Source: JALYXI01 sp963795835 (GTDB lineage Bacteria; Acidobacteriota; Terriglobia; Bryobacterales; Bryobacteraceae). Taken from it: a stretch of DNA of 64,000 nt. Below the pieces are notes generated by a model. That model made no database searches. It was not told the DNA's origin and was given only the letters and a program-made list of their open reading frames with translations. A program made the position numbers and the translations under genes. Location of the stretch: positions 62,001 to 126,000 of the forward strand of contig CAWCJC010000012.1 of the NCBI GenBank assembly GCA_963795835.1, in the 5' to 3' direction. Every line of letters starts with the position of its first letter. Position 1 is the first letter of the stretch. Shown here piece by piece: positions 9,254 to 18,159 of the stretch.

Positions 9254-10856
9254 ATGCTTTGCCTCTTTCTGGCGAGTAGCGCGTTCGACCAGCTCCGGCG
9301 TAGCCTCACAGATACGACGTTTGCAGGCATTCACCAGGCAAGCTGGTTTGATTGGGCCATGTTGGTCCCGTACTTCGGCATCCTCTTCATTCTGTCGATT
9401 TACGGCCTTCACCGGTATGAAGTGATTCACTCCTACTTCAAGCACCGAAAAGAGGCAGTGGATCAGGCACCTGCGCGCTTTGCGGAATTGCCGCGCGTCA
9501 CGATTCAGCTCCCTCTTTATAACGAACGGTTCGTCGTGGAACGGCTGATCGACGAAACCACGAAAGTGGATTATCCGAAGCATCTGCTGCAAATACAGGT
9601 TCTGGACGATTCCACGGATGAGACCCATGAGTTTGCTGAAGCTTTGGTGCAGAAATATCAGGCGCTTGGTTTCCCCGTGGAATACCGGCATCGCACCAAT
9701 CGCCATGGCTACAAGGCCGGAGCTCTCCAGGAGGGGCTGGAGACTGCCACAGGCGAGTTCATCGCCGTGTTCGACGCCGATTTCATTCCGCCACCTGAGT
9801 TTCTGATGCGTACAGTCCACCATTTCGCGGATCCCAAGGTGGGGGTGGTGCAGACCCGGTGGAGTTATCTAAACAAGGACTACAACTTCCTGACCGAGGT
9901 TGAGGCGATGCTGCTCGACGGTCACTTTGTGCTGGAGCATGGGGCGCGGTCGCGCTCCGGGTTGTTCTTCAACTTTAACGGCACTGCGGGGATCTTGAGA
10001 AAGTCCATGATCGCGGATGCGGGGGGCTGGCAGCACGATACGTTAACCGAAGATTCCGACCTGAGCTATCGCGCGCAGATGAAAGGCTGGAGATTCGTTT
10101 ACCTGCCCGGCCTCCATTGCCCCTCTGAGCTGCCCGTCGAAATGCATGGCTTTCAGGTACAGCAGTTCCGGTGGGCCAAGGGACTTACGCAGGTGCGCAA
10201 AAAAGCTGCTACCCGCGCTTTTACGGGCGAAACTGCCGTTTCGCGTGAAGCTGGAAGCGTTTCTGCACTTAACCCCCAACATTTCCTACCCGCTGATGGT
10301 GGTTGTTTCCGCGCTGATGCTGCCGGTGATGATCTGCCGTTTCTACATGGGCTGGGCCCAGATGATATTTCTGGATATTCCCCTGATTCTGGCCTCGTTC
10401 GTCTCCATCTCGGCGTTTTATCTGCTCGCGCAACGGGAACTCCATCCAAAGAGCTGGAAGCGTTCCATTCTGATGATGCCGATGCTGATGGCTGTGGGGG
10501 TGGCGCTAACCATCATCAACACGCGCGCGGTATTGGAAGCCCTGTTCAACGTGCAGACCGGGTTCGTGCGAACGCCCAAGTTTGCAATCGAGGGAACGGC
10601 GCCGGCGCGAAAGACGGAGCAGAAGAAATATCGGGGCCGCAGCGGCTGGCTGCCCTATATCGAGCTTCTTTTTGGCACCTATTTTCTGGGAATGGTGCTC
10701 TTTGCCATCGATAGCGGGAATTATCTGTCTACTCCGTTCCTGCTGTTGTTCGTAGCCGGATACTATTGGGCGGGGTTTGCCACCCTCTATCAGGAGCACC
10801 AGGAACGGCTGCAGCAAGGGCGTCAACGGAAACTTCATTTACAAGCAGCGCGATGA
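9254..10856 (+). CDS. Membrane glycosyltransferase family 2, cellulose/mannan-synthase-like (frameshifted)
   Basis: Processive-type GT2 of about 533 residues in the inner membrane. It has an N-terminal membrane segment (MLVPYFGILFILSIYG), a GT-A catalytic domain with LDDSTDE, FDADFIPP, EDSDLSYRAQMKGW and the QQFRWAKG (QxxRW) motif of cellulose-, hyaluronan- and mannan-synthase-like enzymes, then four or five C-terminal membrane helices. The frame breaks just after QxxRW, at the six-A run 10199-10204. Removing one A gives TQVRKKLLPALLRAKLPF and runs on to the TGA at 10854-10856. It likely polymerises a beta-linked polysaccharide; donor sugar not predictable. Its stop overlaps the next start (ATGA at 10853-10856), so the two genes are translationally coupled. 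Confidence 0.85.
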
Positions 10857-11770
10857 CGATATCGGCCGCAATGGTGCGGGAGGCCGCAGTCCGCATCAAA
10901 CCCCTGGCGCGCCGGACGCCCGTGCTCGAAACGGAAATCGATGGCATTCAGGTATTCCTGAAATGCGAGAACCTGCAGCTTGGGGGATCGTTCAAGATTC
11001 GGGGCGCGGCGAATTTGATTCTGTCGCTCACGCCGGATGAACTGGGGCGGGGCATCGTGGCATTTTCCTCGGGAAATCATGCGCAAGGTGTGGCGCTGGC
11101 GGCGCGGCATGTGGGTGCGAAGGCCACGATCGTCATGCCCACCGATGCGCCGGCCTCGAAGATGGACGCCACGCGGGCTTACGGCGCGCAGGTGGTGACG
11201 TATGACCGCATGACGGAGAACCGGGAAGAGGTGGCGCGCCAGCTGATGGGTGATTCAGGCGCTACTCTCGTGCCCCCGTTCGATCATCCGATGATTGTGG
11301 CGGGGCAGGGAACCGCCGCCCTGGAACTGATGGACGAAGTGCCGGAAATTGAGGCGTTGGTGACGTGTCTTGGTGGCGGGGGACTCACCGCCGGATGCTG
11401 CCTGATCGCCAAGGAGATCAACTCCGCCATTCGCGTTTTCGGCGTGGAGCCCGAAACGGGAAACGACTGGTTTCTCTCGCTCAAAAAGGGCGAGCGAGTG
11501 GAGATTCCGCCTCCGCCCACGATCGCCGATGGCTTACGCACGGTGATGCCGGGCAAGGTGCCGTTTCCGATTCTGCAGAGCTTGCTCGAACGCGTGTTGC
11601 TGGTGACAGACGATGAGCTGCGTACCGCAATGCGGTTTCTGATGGAGAAGGTGAAGATTGTCGCGGAGCCGAGCGGTGCGGCTGCAACGGCGGGAGTTCT
11701 CTCCGGGAAACTTCCCTCCGGATTCAAGCGCATCGGTGTGATCGTGTCCGGCGGGAATCTGGATTTCTAG
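10853..11770 (+). CDS. PLP-dependent threonine/serine dehydratase-like enzyme (TdcB/serine racemase family)
   Basis: Fold-type II PLP enzyme of 305 residues without an ACT regulatory domain, so of the catabolic TdcB or serine-racemase type rather than biosynthetic IlvA. The PLP lysine is K48 in GSFKIRG; the phosphate-binding glycine loop is CLGGGGLTAG; SSGNHAQG is the family asparagine loop. Likely reaction: dehydration of L-threonine or L-serine to the 2-oxoacid and ammonia. Serine racemisation or hydroxyaspartate dehydration are alternatives that sequence alone cannot separate. The ATG at 10853 overlaps the glycosyltransferase stop as ATGA. It converges with alr, both stops sharing CTAG at 11767-11770. 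Confidence 0.85.
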   Translation: MTISAAMVREAAVRIKPLARRTPVLETEIDGIQVFLKCENLQLGGSFKIRGAANLILSLTPDELGRGIVAFSSGNHAQGVALAARHVGAKATIVMPTDAPASKMDATRAYGAQVVTYDRMTENREEVARQLMGDSGATLVPPFDHPMIVAGQGTAALELMDEVPEIEALVTCLGGGGLTAGCCLIAKEINSAIRVFGVEPETGNDWFLSLKKGERVEIPPPPTIADGLRTVMPGKVPFPILQSLLERVLLVTDDELRTAMRFLMEKVKIVAEPSGAAATAGVLSGKLPSGFKRIGVIVSGGNLDF

Positions 11771-12807
11771 TCGTTGGTGTAAATTCGGCTCACGCGATTT
11801 CCGATTCCGCAAAGCACGCTGTAAGGAATCTCGCCCGCAATCTCGGCGATCTGTTGCGCGTCCATGTCGGGGCCGAGGACGGTAATGGGATCGCCCTCCT
11901 GTAGTTCGGGTGCGGCGGAAAGGTCGATGGTGGTGAGGTCCATCGAGACGGCGCCCAGGATGGGTAAGAGGCGGCCTTGGCTGATCAGGCTGCCGCGCGT
12001 TGAAAGGCGATGCGGGATGCCATCGGCGTAGCCGGCGGCGATGGTGCCGATCCGCATGGCTTGAGGCGCGCGGAATCTTGCCAGATAACCCACTGGTGTT
12101 CCCGCAGCGATGTCGCGCACTTTCAGCAGGCGCGCATACCAGGTAAGAACCGGCCGGCCGCTGGTGTACCCATAGATGCCGAGCCCAGGCCGAATCATGG
12201 AGAACCGTGCATTTCGGTAGACCACGCCGTTGGTGCTTGAGAGGTGTTCGATCTCGATCGGGATTCCCGCCTCGCGCACGGCGGCGAGCACCGCTTCAAA
12301 GCGCGCGATTTGCTCGGCGCTCTGGTTGGTGGTGAAGTCTTCTGCCGAAGCGAAGTGGGACATCAGGCCTTCCACGCGTGCGTTGCGCAAGGAGCGGAGC
12401 GCGGCGGCCACTTCGGCGGGCGTTGCGGTGGCGCCCAGCCGGCTCATTCCGGTATCGATCTTCAGATGAATCGTGACGGGTTGGCGGTCCCACTCGGAAA
12501 GTTCTTCAAGGGAATGGGCCACGGGGGTGAGCGCGTAGCGGAACACCGCTTCACGTTCGAACGGCAGCAACCCGCCCATCACCAGGATGCGCGTTCCAAT
12601 ACCTGCCTCGCGCAGCGCCGCGCCTTCGGAGACGCAACTGACCGCCAGCCACTTCGCGCCCACGCTTTCAAGCGTCTTCGAAACTTCTACGGCGCCATGT
12701 CCGTAGGCGTTCGCTTTCACTACCGGGCACACAATGGCGCTGTTGCCGAAAGCCTCGAAGTTTTCCTTCAGTTGCCGCAGCGAGACTTCCGCCCAGGTTC
12801 GCATCAT
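11767..12807 (-). CDS. alr: Alanine racemase
   Basis: Fold-type III PLP racemase, 346 residues, close to the family length. It makes D-alanine for peptidoglycan. The PLP lysine is K31 in VVKANAYGHG; the second catalytic residue is the Tyr of GYADG; IRPGLGIYGY and GAVSMDLTT are further family motifs. The start ATG at 12807 overlaps the TGA of the upstream glycosyltransferase as TGATG, so alr is translated as the last gene of the minus-strand glycosyltransferase run, an unusual setting for a cell-wall housekeeping gene. Confidence 0.95.
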   Translation of the reverse strand: MMRTWAEVSLRQLKENFEAFGNSAIVCPVVKANAYGHGAVEVSKTLESVGAKWLAVSCVSEGAALREAGIGTRILVMGGLLPFEREAVFRYALTPVAHSLEELSEWDRQPVTIHLKIDTGMSRLGATATPAEVAAALRSLRNARVEGLMSHFASAEDFTTNQSAEQIARFEAVLAAVREAGIPIEIEHLSSTNGVVYRNARFSMIRPGLGIYGYTSGRPVLTWYARLLKVRDIAAGTPVGYLARFRAPQAMRIGTIAAGYADGIPHRLSTRGSLISQGRLLPILGAVSMDLTTIDLSAAPELQEGDPITVLGPDMDAQQIAEIAGEIPYSVLCGIGNRVSRIYTND

Positions 12808-13889
12808 CAGCCGCGCATTTCTTCGAACATGCGTTCGTATTGGCGCGTCACGACTTCCCAGTCGTAAAGCTTCCGCACACGCGTTTGGGCACGATTGCGA
12901 TACTCCTCGCGCGTCCGCTCCGGCATCATCAGGACCTCTCTCATGCGTGCAATCAGGCCGGCTTCGTCTTCAAACGGCAGCCCCGCATCCCCGCAGACTT
13001 CAGCGTTCTCCGGCGTATTCCGGTAGAGAACCAGCGCCCCCTTGCCCATGGCTTCAATCAGCGCGGGATGAGTGCCGCCTACCTCGGTGGCATGGACATA
13101 GGCGAAGCAATGCGAGCCCAGCTCGTGGTAGCCCGCGCCATAAATGCCGCCCGGCATGATGATCCGGGGATCTTTGGTATCGCGGACCTGCCGGATATAC
13201 TCCGCCGCATGAGGCGCGTCGCCAATCAACGCCAGCTTCTTCGCGGTGATCACCTGCTCAAAGGCCCGGCGCACTTGAAGAGCGTGATTTTCGGGCTCCA
13301 TGCGGCTGACGTAAAGGAAGTACTCGCCGGCTTCCAGCCCTAATTTCCGGAGCGCGTCCTCTGTCGCCAGCTTCTCCGTCACCGCGCCGTAAGGAATAAA
13401 CGTGCTCGCCTTACCGTAGCGCTCCAGGTAGTATTTTTCGATGACCTCGGCGTCGCTGACCATGCGGTCCGGAAGCACCGTAGCCAGGTACTCCGACATG
13501 CGATACCAGGTTCGGGCCAACCAGTTCCACTTCTTGCGCTTACGCTCGATTCCGTCCACGTTCAAGGCCACAGGCAGCCCCCGCAACCGCGGCAGAACAA
13601 GGAAAATCGCATTGGCGGCGTTGCAGTAAAGGGCCACGTTCGCGGGGTGAAACAGCAGATGCAGCGTGGAAAGAAACGTGTGGGTCAGAGTATCGAGATA
13701 CTTGTTGTGGATGGTGGGGAGGAACTGCAGATCCACGCCGCGATAGGTTTTCGAGCGGTAGCGCTGGCGGCCATAGACGGTAACTTGATGGCCACGGGCC
13801 ACCAGGCGGGTGGAGAGTTCTTCCGCGAAGGTTTCGAAACCGCCATAATTTGCGGGAATTCCGCGCGTGCCGAGAAGCGCGATGCGCAT
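12807..13889 (-). CDS. Glycosyltransferase family 4 with DUF1972-type N-terminus
   Basis: GT-B retaining glycosyltransferase, 360 residues. The N-terminal half (LLGTRGIPANYGGFETFAEE) is characteristic of DUF1972 / rhamnosyltransferase-like proteins. The C-terminal half carries the donor-binding signature around GGTHPALIEAMGKG, with the usual glutamate of the EX7E motif. No membrane helices, so cytoplasmic or peripheral. It probably adds a sugar to a lipid-linked EPS or O-antigen repeat unit. Eight bases separate it from the upstream GT2 and it overlaps alr downstream. Acceptor and sugar unknown. Confidence 0.88.
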   Translation of the reverse strand: MRIALLGTRGIPANYGGFETFAEELSTRLVARGHQVTVYGRQRYRSKTYRGVDLQFLPTIHNKYLDTLTHTFLSTLHLLFHPANVALYCNAANAIFLVLPRLRGLPVALNVDGIERKRKKWNWLARTWYRMSEYLATVLPDRMVSDAEVIEKYYLERYGKASTFIPYGAVTEKLATEDALRKLGLEAGEYFLYVSRMEPENHALQVRRAFEQVITAKKLALIGDAPHAAEYIRQVRDTKDPRIIMPGGIYGAGYHELGSHCFAYVHATEVGGTHPALIEAMGKGALVLYRNTPENAEVCGDAGLPFEDEAGLIARMREVLMMPERTREEYRNRAQTRVRKLYDWEVVTRQYERMFEEMRG

Positions 13890-13897
13890 GGAGGTGC

Positions 13898-14947
13898 TTA
13901 TTTGCTGGTCGGCTTGGGGCGGGCGGGCACGGCTGTAAATTTGCGGGGGGCGGGTTTCGCCACGGGTTCGAAATTAAACCAGCTTGCGATGTAATCGTTG
14001 TCGGCTCGTTGGCGTTGCAGGATCAGGCGGCGTTTGGCCAGCACGCGCTTATAGTTCTTTGCCAGGAACCAGAACGCTTTCAGCGAACTATGCTCCCACA
14101 GTACGCAGCAGGCGACAACGACAAGATCGCGGCCGGTAATTTGAACCCAGTTGCGGCGGTAGAGATCGCCGGAGATGTTCTTCATGCGGAGAAGAAAGCG
14201 ATTCTTCACCGAATGCATATTGATTTCAGCCGGCAGGGCGCGGCGGTTACCGGGCAGAGCTTTGCGCACGTGATAGCCGCGGGCGTACGGAGCATAGATG
14301 CAGCGCCAGCCCAAAAGTTGGGCGCGCCAGGCAACGTCAGCATCTTCGCGGTAAACAAAAAAATCCGAATCGAAGAACTCGTCTTCAATGGAGATGTCGT
14401 CGATCATCTCGCGCCGGTAGAGGGCTGCGGCGGCTGTGGCTCCAAAAACGTATTCGTACTGGCGGTAATGGCCGTTATCGATCTCGAGCGACCCGCGATC
14501 CAGGTGGCGGAGCGTAGGCGTGAAATAAATGCCGGTGGAATCGACGACGGGTTTTTCGGGAAAGTCGAAGCCGGAGCTCATGGTGAGCAGCTTGCCGCAA
14601 ACCGTGCCGATCCGGGGATCTAGGTTCCCGGCGTGGACCAAGGCCTCGATGAAATCCGGAAGCAGGAGAACATCAGGGTTGAGGGTAAGGACCCAATCGG
14701 AATCGGAGAGGGCGATGGCTTGATTCTGGGCGGCCGCAAAGCCGATGTTCTCGTCGTTATAGATGATCCGGACGCGATCCTCGAAAGGTTCGAGAATGTC
14801 CGTGGTGCCGTCGGTGGAGCAATTATCGATAACGATGATGTCGAGAAAAGGGTATTTCTGATCGAGGACGGACTCGAGGCATCGTTTGATAAATCGGCCG
14901 CTATCGTAGGTAACGATGGTGACGGAAACAGAATCGTTGTTCGCCAT
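13898..14947 (-). CDS. Glycosyltransferase family 2 (rhamnosyltransferase-like)
   Basis: Soluble GT-A enzyme, 349 residues from ATG 14947, four bases after the stop of the upstream GT2. An in-frame ATG at 14986 would overlap that gene. Motifs: VTIVTYDSGRFIKRCLES at the N-terminus, VIDNCSTDGT, and the DXD-equivalent LTLNPDVLLL. A long C-terminal part ends in a Pro/Lys-rich tail. It resembles WbbL-like rhamnosyltransferases that build O-antigen or EPS units. Part of a five-gene minus-strand run of glycosyltransferases. Confidence 0.87.
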   Translation of the reverse strand: MANNDSVSVTIVTYDSGRFIKRCLESVLDQKYPFLDIIVIDNCSTDGTTDILEPFEDRVRIIYNDENIGFAAAQNQAIALSDSDWVLTLNPDVLLLPDFIEALVHAGNLDPRIGTVCGKLLTMSSGFDFPEKPVVDSTGIYFTPTLRHLDRGSLEIDNGHYRQYEYVFGATAAAALYRREMIDDISIEDEFFDSDFFVYREDADVAWRAQLLGWRCIYAPYARGYHVRKALPGNRRALPAEINMHSVKNRFLLRMKNISGDLYRRNWVQITGRDLVVVACCVLWEHSSLKAFWFLAKNYKRVLAKRRLILQRQRADNDYIASWFNFEPVAKPAPRKFTAVPARPKPTSK

Positions 14948-14951
14948 CGTC

Positions 14952-15872
14952 TTAAATCGGCGCTCCCGAAAAAGACCGAATTGCAAGTCGAGCCACTTCC
15001 TTCCAGACTCCCGTCTCGCCGTTTTGTTTATGCCCGCTCAAAACATCTCCAAGATACCGGAGGCCGGCACCCATAACAACTGAGGCGCACACCAATTTCC
15101 GGCTAGGCGGCGAGAAGTGTTTCGACGCGTATCTCAGAAGATTACCATACCAGTACAAATGACGGATCTCTCGCGCCATGTTGAGGATAGAGTGCGATCC
15201 AGTATGTTTCGCCACCACTTCCGGGCTGAGCAGAATTGCCTTTCCTCTCTGCCTAAGGCGTGCGCAAAAATCGACATCTTCGAACCATAAAGGATAAAAT
15301 CTTTCATCGAATCCGCCAAGCTCCTCCCACTCGTCACGGCGGAACATAAAAAGGGCTCCCGCCGGCTGCTCCACCCGAATAGGGGCTGTTCCTCTCAGGT
15401 CCATATCGAAGCAACGGAATCGCCAATTAACCGGGTTCCTCGGCAAAATCCGGTTCAGGCCTAAAACTTCGAAGCAGAGCGCAAGAGCACTCGGGAGCCG
15501 CCGGGCGGTAAACCCGAGTTGCGGGCGGCCAGACCCGTCCGTCAACAGGCCAGCCGCAGCCGCGACCCCGGGCTTTTTGCAAAGCGACCGCAGGGGTGCA
15601 ATTCCTCCAGCTAAAACCGCGTCGGGATTAAGCAGGAGAATGAAATCTGCGCGTGACGCCGCGACTCCCTGGTTCACCGCCCCGGCAAAACCACGGTTGG
15701 TTGGGTTCGCGATCAGTTCCACGGGGTACCGCGCGGCGACCGCGACCGTCTCGTCTTGCGACGCGTTGTCGACCACCAAAATCTTGGCTCCGGTCAGGAG
15801 GGCCGCTTCTAGGCAGGCCCCGAGTTCCCGCGCGGAATTGTAGGTAACAATCACGATCGCGGTGTCATCCAC
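14952..15872 (-). CDS. Glycosyltransferase family 2 (WbbL-like)
   Basis: 306-residue GT-A enzyme: IVIVTYNSARELGACLEA at the N-terminus, VVDNASQDET, NRGFAGAVNQGV and the nucleotide-sugar/metal motif LLNPDAVL, then the family's WFEDVDFCARLR motif with the general base region. The C-terminus is partly hydrophobic but without a clear membrane helix. Overlaps the upstream GT2 stop by 8 bases (15865-15872). Specificity unknown; repeat-unit assembly for a surface glycan is inferred from context. Confidence 0.87.
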   Translation of the reverse strand: MDDTAIVIVTYNSARELGACLEAALLTGAKILVVDNASQDETVAVAARYPVELIANPTNRGFAGAVNQGVAASRADFILLLNPDAVLAGGIAPLRSLCKKPGVAAAAGLLTDGSGRPQLGFTARRLPSALALCFEVLGLNRILPRNPVNWRFRCFDMDLRGTAPIRVEQPAGALFMFRRDEWEELGGFDERFYPLWFEDVDFCARLRQRGKAILLSPEVVAKHTGSHSILNMAREIRHLYWYGNLLRYASKHFSPPSRKLVCASVVMGAGLRYLGDVLSGHKQNGETGVWKEVARLAIRSFSGAPI

Positions 15873-16836
15873 GCGCGCGCCCTGTGTCCTTCTGCCCCGT
15901 CAGCCGTGCGTACCAGCGCCAATAGGGATCGAAACCCGTTTCCGACTGAAGTTGAAAAATTTGCGCTTCCAGGGGCCCGGCGTCGATTGCGTTCGGTGCA
16001 AATTCCTGCCTTCGGAACCAGCCTTCCCGTTTGCCCTGGAGCCAGGCAAGTCCCGCGCCGTGCCGAAATGCCATTAAGCCCCAAAGACCCTGGCCGACAA
16101 GCAGAGTCCACCAACTTGACGCGAGATGTTTCCGTGCCAGGAAAACCTGGTTGCGTGACATGCGCCGGACGCTTTCGCGATTCCACCGGCCTAACGTGGC
16201 GCTGCCGTGATGAAAACAAAGGGCCATTGGATCGTAGAGCCCGGTCACTCTCTCGGCCACGCAACGCAACCCGAAATCAACGTCTTCCAGATAGGATTCA
16301 AAACGTTCATCGAGTGGCCCAATCTGCTTCCAAAGTTCGCGCCGTAACAGAACCGCGGTAAAAGAAGCCATGTCGATGGTGCGGCTGTTTTGAAAAGCGG
16401 GGTGGTCCGCAGGCGCTCCGCTCCCCGCGCGCCAGGGCATGCCCGCTCTGCTGACCAAATCCCAGCATCCATCGATCTTGTCCGGTTGGCGCAACGACAA
16501 AGCCCGCCCCGTCGCGAAGTATACAGAAGGCGTGGAAAAAGCTCCCTCCAGAACCGAGGCCCAATCGGGTGCAAGCTCGACATCGCTGTTCAGAACCGCG
16601 ATCAGTTCGCCCCGTGACTCATCAACCCCGCGATTTACCCCCGCGGCAAATCCACGATTCTCCGCAAACCGAATGACCGTGGCCCCGCGATCCAAGGCCA
16701 AATCTCCCGCCCCATCCTGAGAGCCGTTGTCGACGACGATGACTTCGCCGAATGCGAGCGTCTGGCGATCCATCGTGTCAAACAGCCGTTCGAGTTTGTC
16801 CCGTCCGTTCCAAACCGGAATTACGGCTGAAATCAT
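15865..16836 (-). CDS. Glycosyltransferase family 2
   Basis: About 323 residues from ATG 16836, which overlaps the upstream stop as ATGA (16836-16833); a longer in-frame start at 16905 lies inside the upstream gene and is not preferred. Motifs: ISAVIPVWNGRDKLERLFD, VVDNGSQDGAG, NRGFAAGVNRGV, the DXD-like AVLNSDVELA and YLEDVDFGLRC. Same subfamily as its neighbour at 14952-15872, so the two may have arisen by duplication. Tight overlaps show a single operon. Confidence 0.87.
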   Translation of the reverse strand: MISAVIPVWNGRDKLERLFDTMDRQTLAFGEVIVVDNGSQDGAGDLALDRGATVIRFAENRGFAAGVNRGVDESRGELIAVLNSDVELAPDWASVLEGAFSTPSVYFATGRALSLRQPDKIDGCWDLVSRAGMPWRAGSGAPADHPAFQNSRTIDMASFTAVLLRRELWKQIGPLDERFESYLEDVDFGLRCVAERVTGLYDPMALCFHHGSATLGRWNRESVRRMSRNQVFLARKHLASSWWTLLVGQGLWGLMAFRHGAGLAWLQGKREGWFRRQEFAPNAIDAGPLEAQIFQLQSETGFDPYWRWYARLTGQKDTGRARG

Positions 16837-17522
16837 TGCTTCCACTGGCGGCGGGCAAACCGCTTGCGGAACAGAAAAATCAGGTTGTTCCAGCCGTCGC
16901 GCCAAGGGTTTAGCTTGATCTCGCCGGTGCGCGACGTGTAAAGAATGGAAATCTCGCCGAAACGCACCTTTGGGTTCAACAGTGCCTCAATCTTAATTTC
17001 TTCTGAAAAGGCCATGCCGTCCGCTTCGAGGCGCATCTCTTCCAGAATGCGGCGGCGGAATACCCACATTCCCGATTGCGAATCTTCCACCCACCGCAGA
17101 AAGAGAATGGACATGGCGAGCGACAGAAGCAGGTTGCCACACTTATGTTTGAAGCTCATGGCGCGCGGGTCACGTACCGGGAAGCGGGAGGCGTTTAGGA
17201 AATCGACTTCCAGGTGGAGAAACGCCTCAAGAAGATAAGAAATGCCGTTCACCGGATAGCTGTGGTCGCCGTCAAGAGTAATCATCAGGTCTCCGGTCGC
17301 AACGGAAAAACCCCGTTTGTAGGCGCGACCGTAACCCGGCTTCTGCTCCTTGATGACGATGGCGCCCATTTGTGCGGCCACTTCGGGTGTCCGATCCGTG
17401 GAATTGTTGTCCACCACAATGGTTTCATCTACAAAATCCGGGATGTCGCGCAGCACCAGTTGAATACCCTCCTCCTCATTCAGGCAAGGGATGATGACGG
17501 TGATTCGGTTGCCTTTATACAT
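16833..17522 (-). CDS. Glycosyltransferase family 2, DPM/GtrB-like
   Basis: First gene of the minus-strand operon, 229 residues. VIIPCLNEEEGIQLVL, VVDNNSTDRTPEVA, GYGRAYKRG and the catalytic MITLDGDHSYP motif place it with polyprenyl-phosphate mannosyl/glucosyltransferase-like (dolichyl-phosphate-mannose-synthase) enzymes. It lacks the C-terminal membrane helices of GtrB. It may charge a lipid carrier used by the GT39-like protein at 22741-24267, but that link is an inference. Divergent from the secreted hypothetical at 17558; only 35 bases lie between the starts, so the promoters overlap. Confidence 0.85.
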   Translation of the reverse strand: MYKGNRITVIIPCLNEEEGIQLVLRDIPDFVDETIVVDNNSTDRTPEVAAQMGAIVIKEQKPGYGRAYKRGFSVATGDLMITLDGDHSYPVNGISYLLEAFLHLEVDFLNASRFPVRDPRAMSFKHKCGNLLLSLAMSILFLRWVEDSQSGMWVFRRRILEEMRLEADGMAFSEEIKIEALLNPKVRFGEISILYTSRTGEIKLNPWRDGWNNLIFLFRKRFARRQWKQ

Positions 17523-17557
17523 TCGCGGTTCGGTCCGGCTGTATCATCGTAATTGTT

Positions 17558-18085
17558 ATGAAGGCAAAGTTAGTTGCTCTGGTCTGCTTCGGCGCAGTGA
17601 TGCCCGCGCTGGTGTGCGCCGCCGAACTGAAGGATGTGAAGTCCGTCTACCTGTATCCCATGGCGGGAGGTCTCGATCAACATCTGGCGAATATGCTGAC
17701 CAAAGAACACGTCTTCCGCGTGGTTTCCGACCCGAAACTTGCCGATGCGTTGTTTACCGAGCAACTAGGCCAGCCCTTCGAGTACCGCGTGGACCACATC
17801 AAGAGGGAGCCCGCCCCAGCGCCGACCCCCGTTGCCACTTCACCGGCCGTGCAGCCCGCCCCACCGGTAAGCCTGGCAGCAGCGCCCGCTGAAACCGAGC
17901 CGCATGGATCCAGCTTTTCGCGCGGAAAAGGCACAATCTTTTTGGTCGATTCGAAATCGCGCCAGGTAGTTTGGTCCGATTATCGCCATCCTAAGAACTC
18001 GAGTTCGCACGAATTAGAAAGAACTGCAAAGAAGCTGGCCGACGATATTACGAAGACGCTCGCTCCGCCTCCAAACCAGAAGTAA
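17558..18085 (+). CDS. Secreted hypothetical protein with proline-rich linker
   Basis: 175 residues. A signal peptide at 1-21 (ALVCFGAVMPALVCAAE) is followed by a small domain (VKSVYLYPMAGGLDQHLAN), then a Pro/Ala-rich stretch at about residues 85-112, then a second small domain with SRQVVWSDYRHP and ELERTAKKLADDITKTL. The latter resembles the end of CsgG/TolB-like proteins of acidobacteria that bring out a value to be compared. I do not recognise a named family. It opens the plus-strand glycan genes, ahead of the O-antigen-ligase-like gene by 74 bases. Confidence 0.65.
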   Translation: MKAKLVALVCFGAVMPALVCAAELKDVKSVYLYPMAGGLDQHLANMLTKEHVFRVVSDPKLADALFTEQLGQPFEYRVDHIKREPAPAPTPVATSPAVQPAPPVSLAAAPAETEPHGSSFSRGKGTIFLVDSKSRQVVWSDYRHPKNSSSHELERTAKKLADDITKTLAPPPNQK

Positions 18086-18159
18086 TATTACTCAGTACGG
18101 TGGAGGTTATCTGCCGGTTATCGGGGCGATGATACCATTGAGATTCTCGTACTTTTTCG

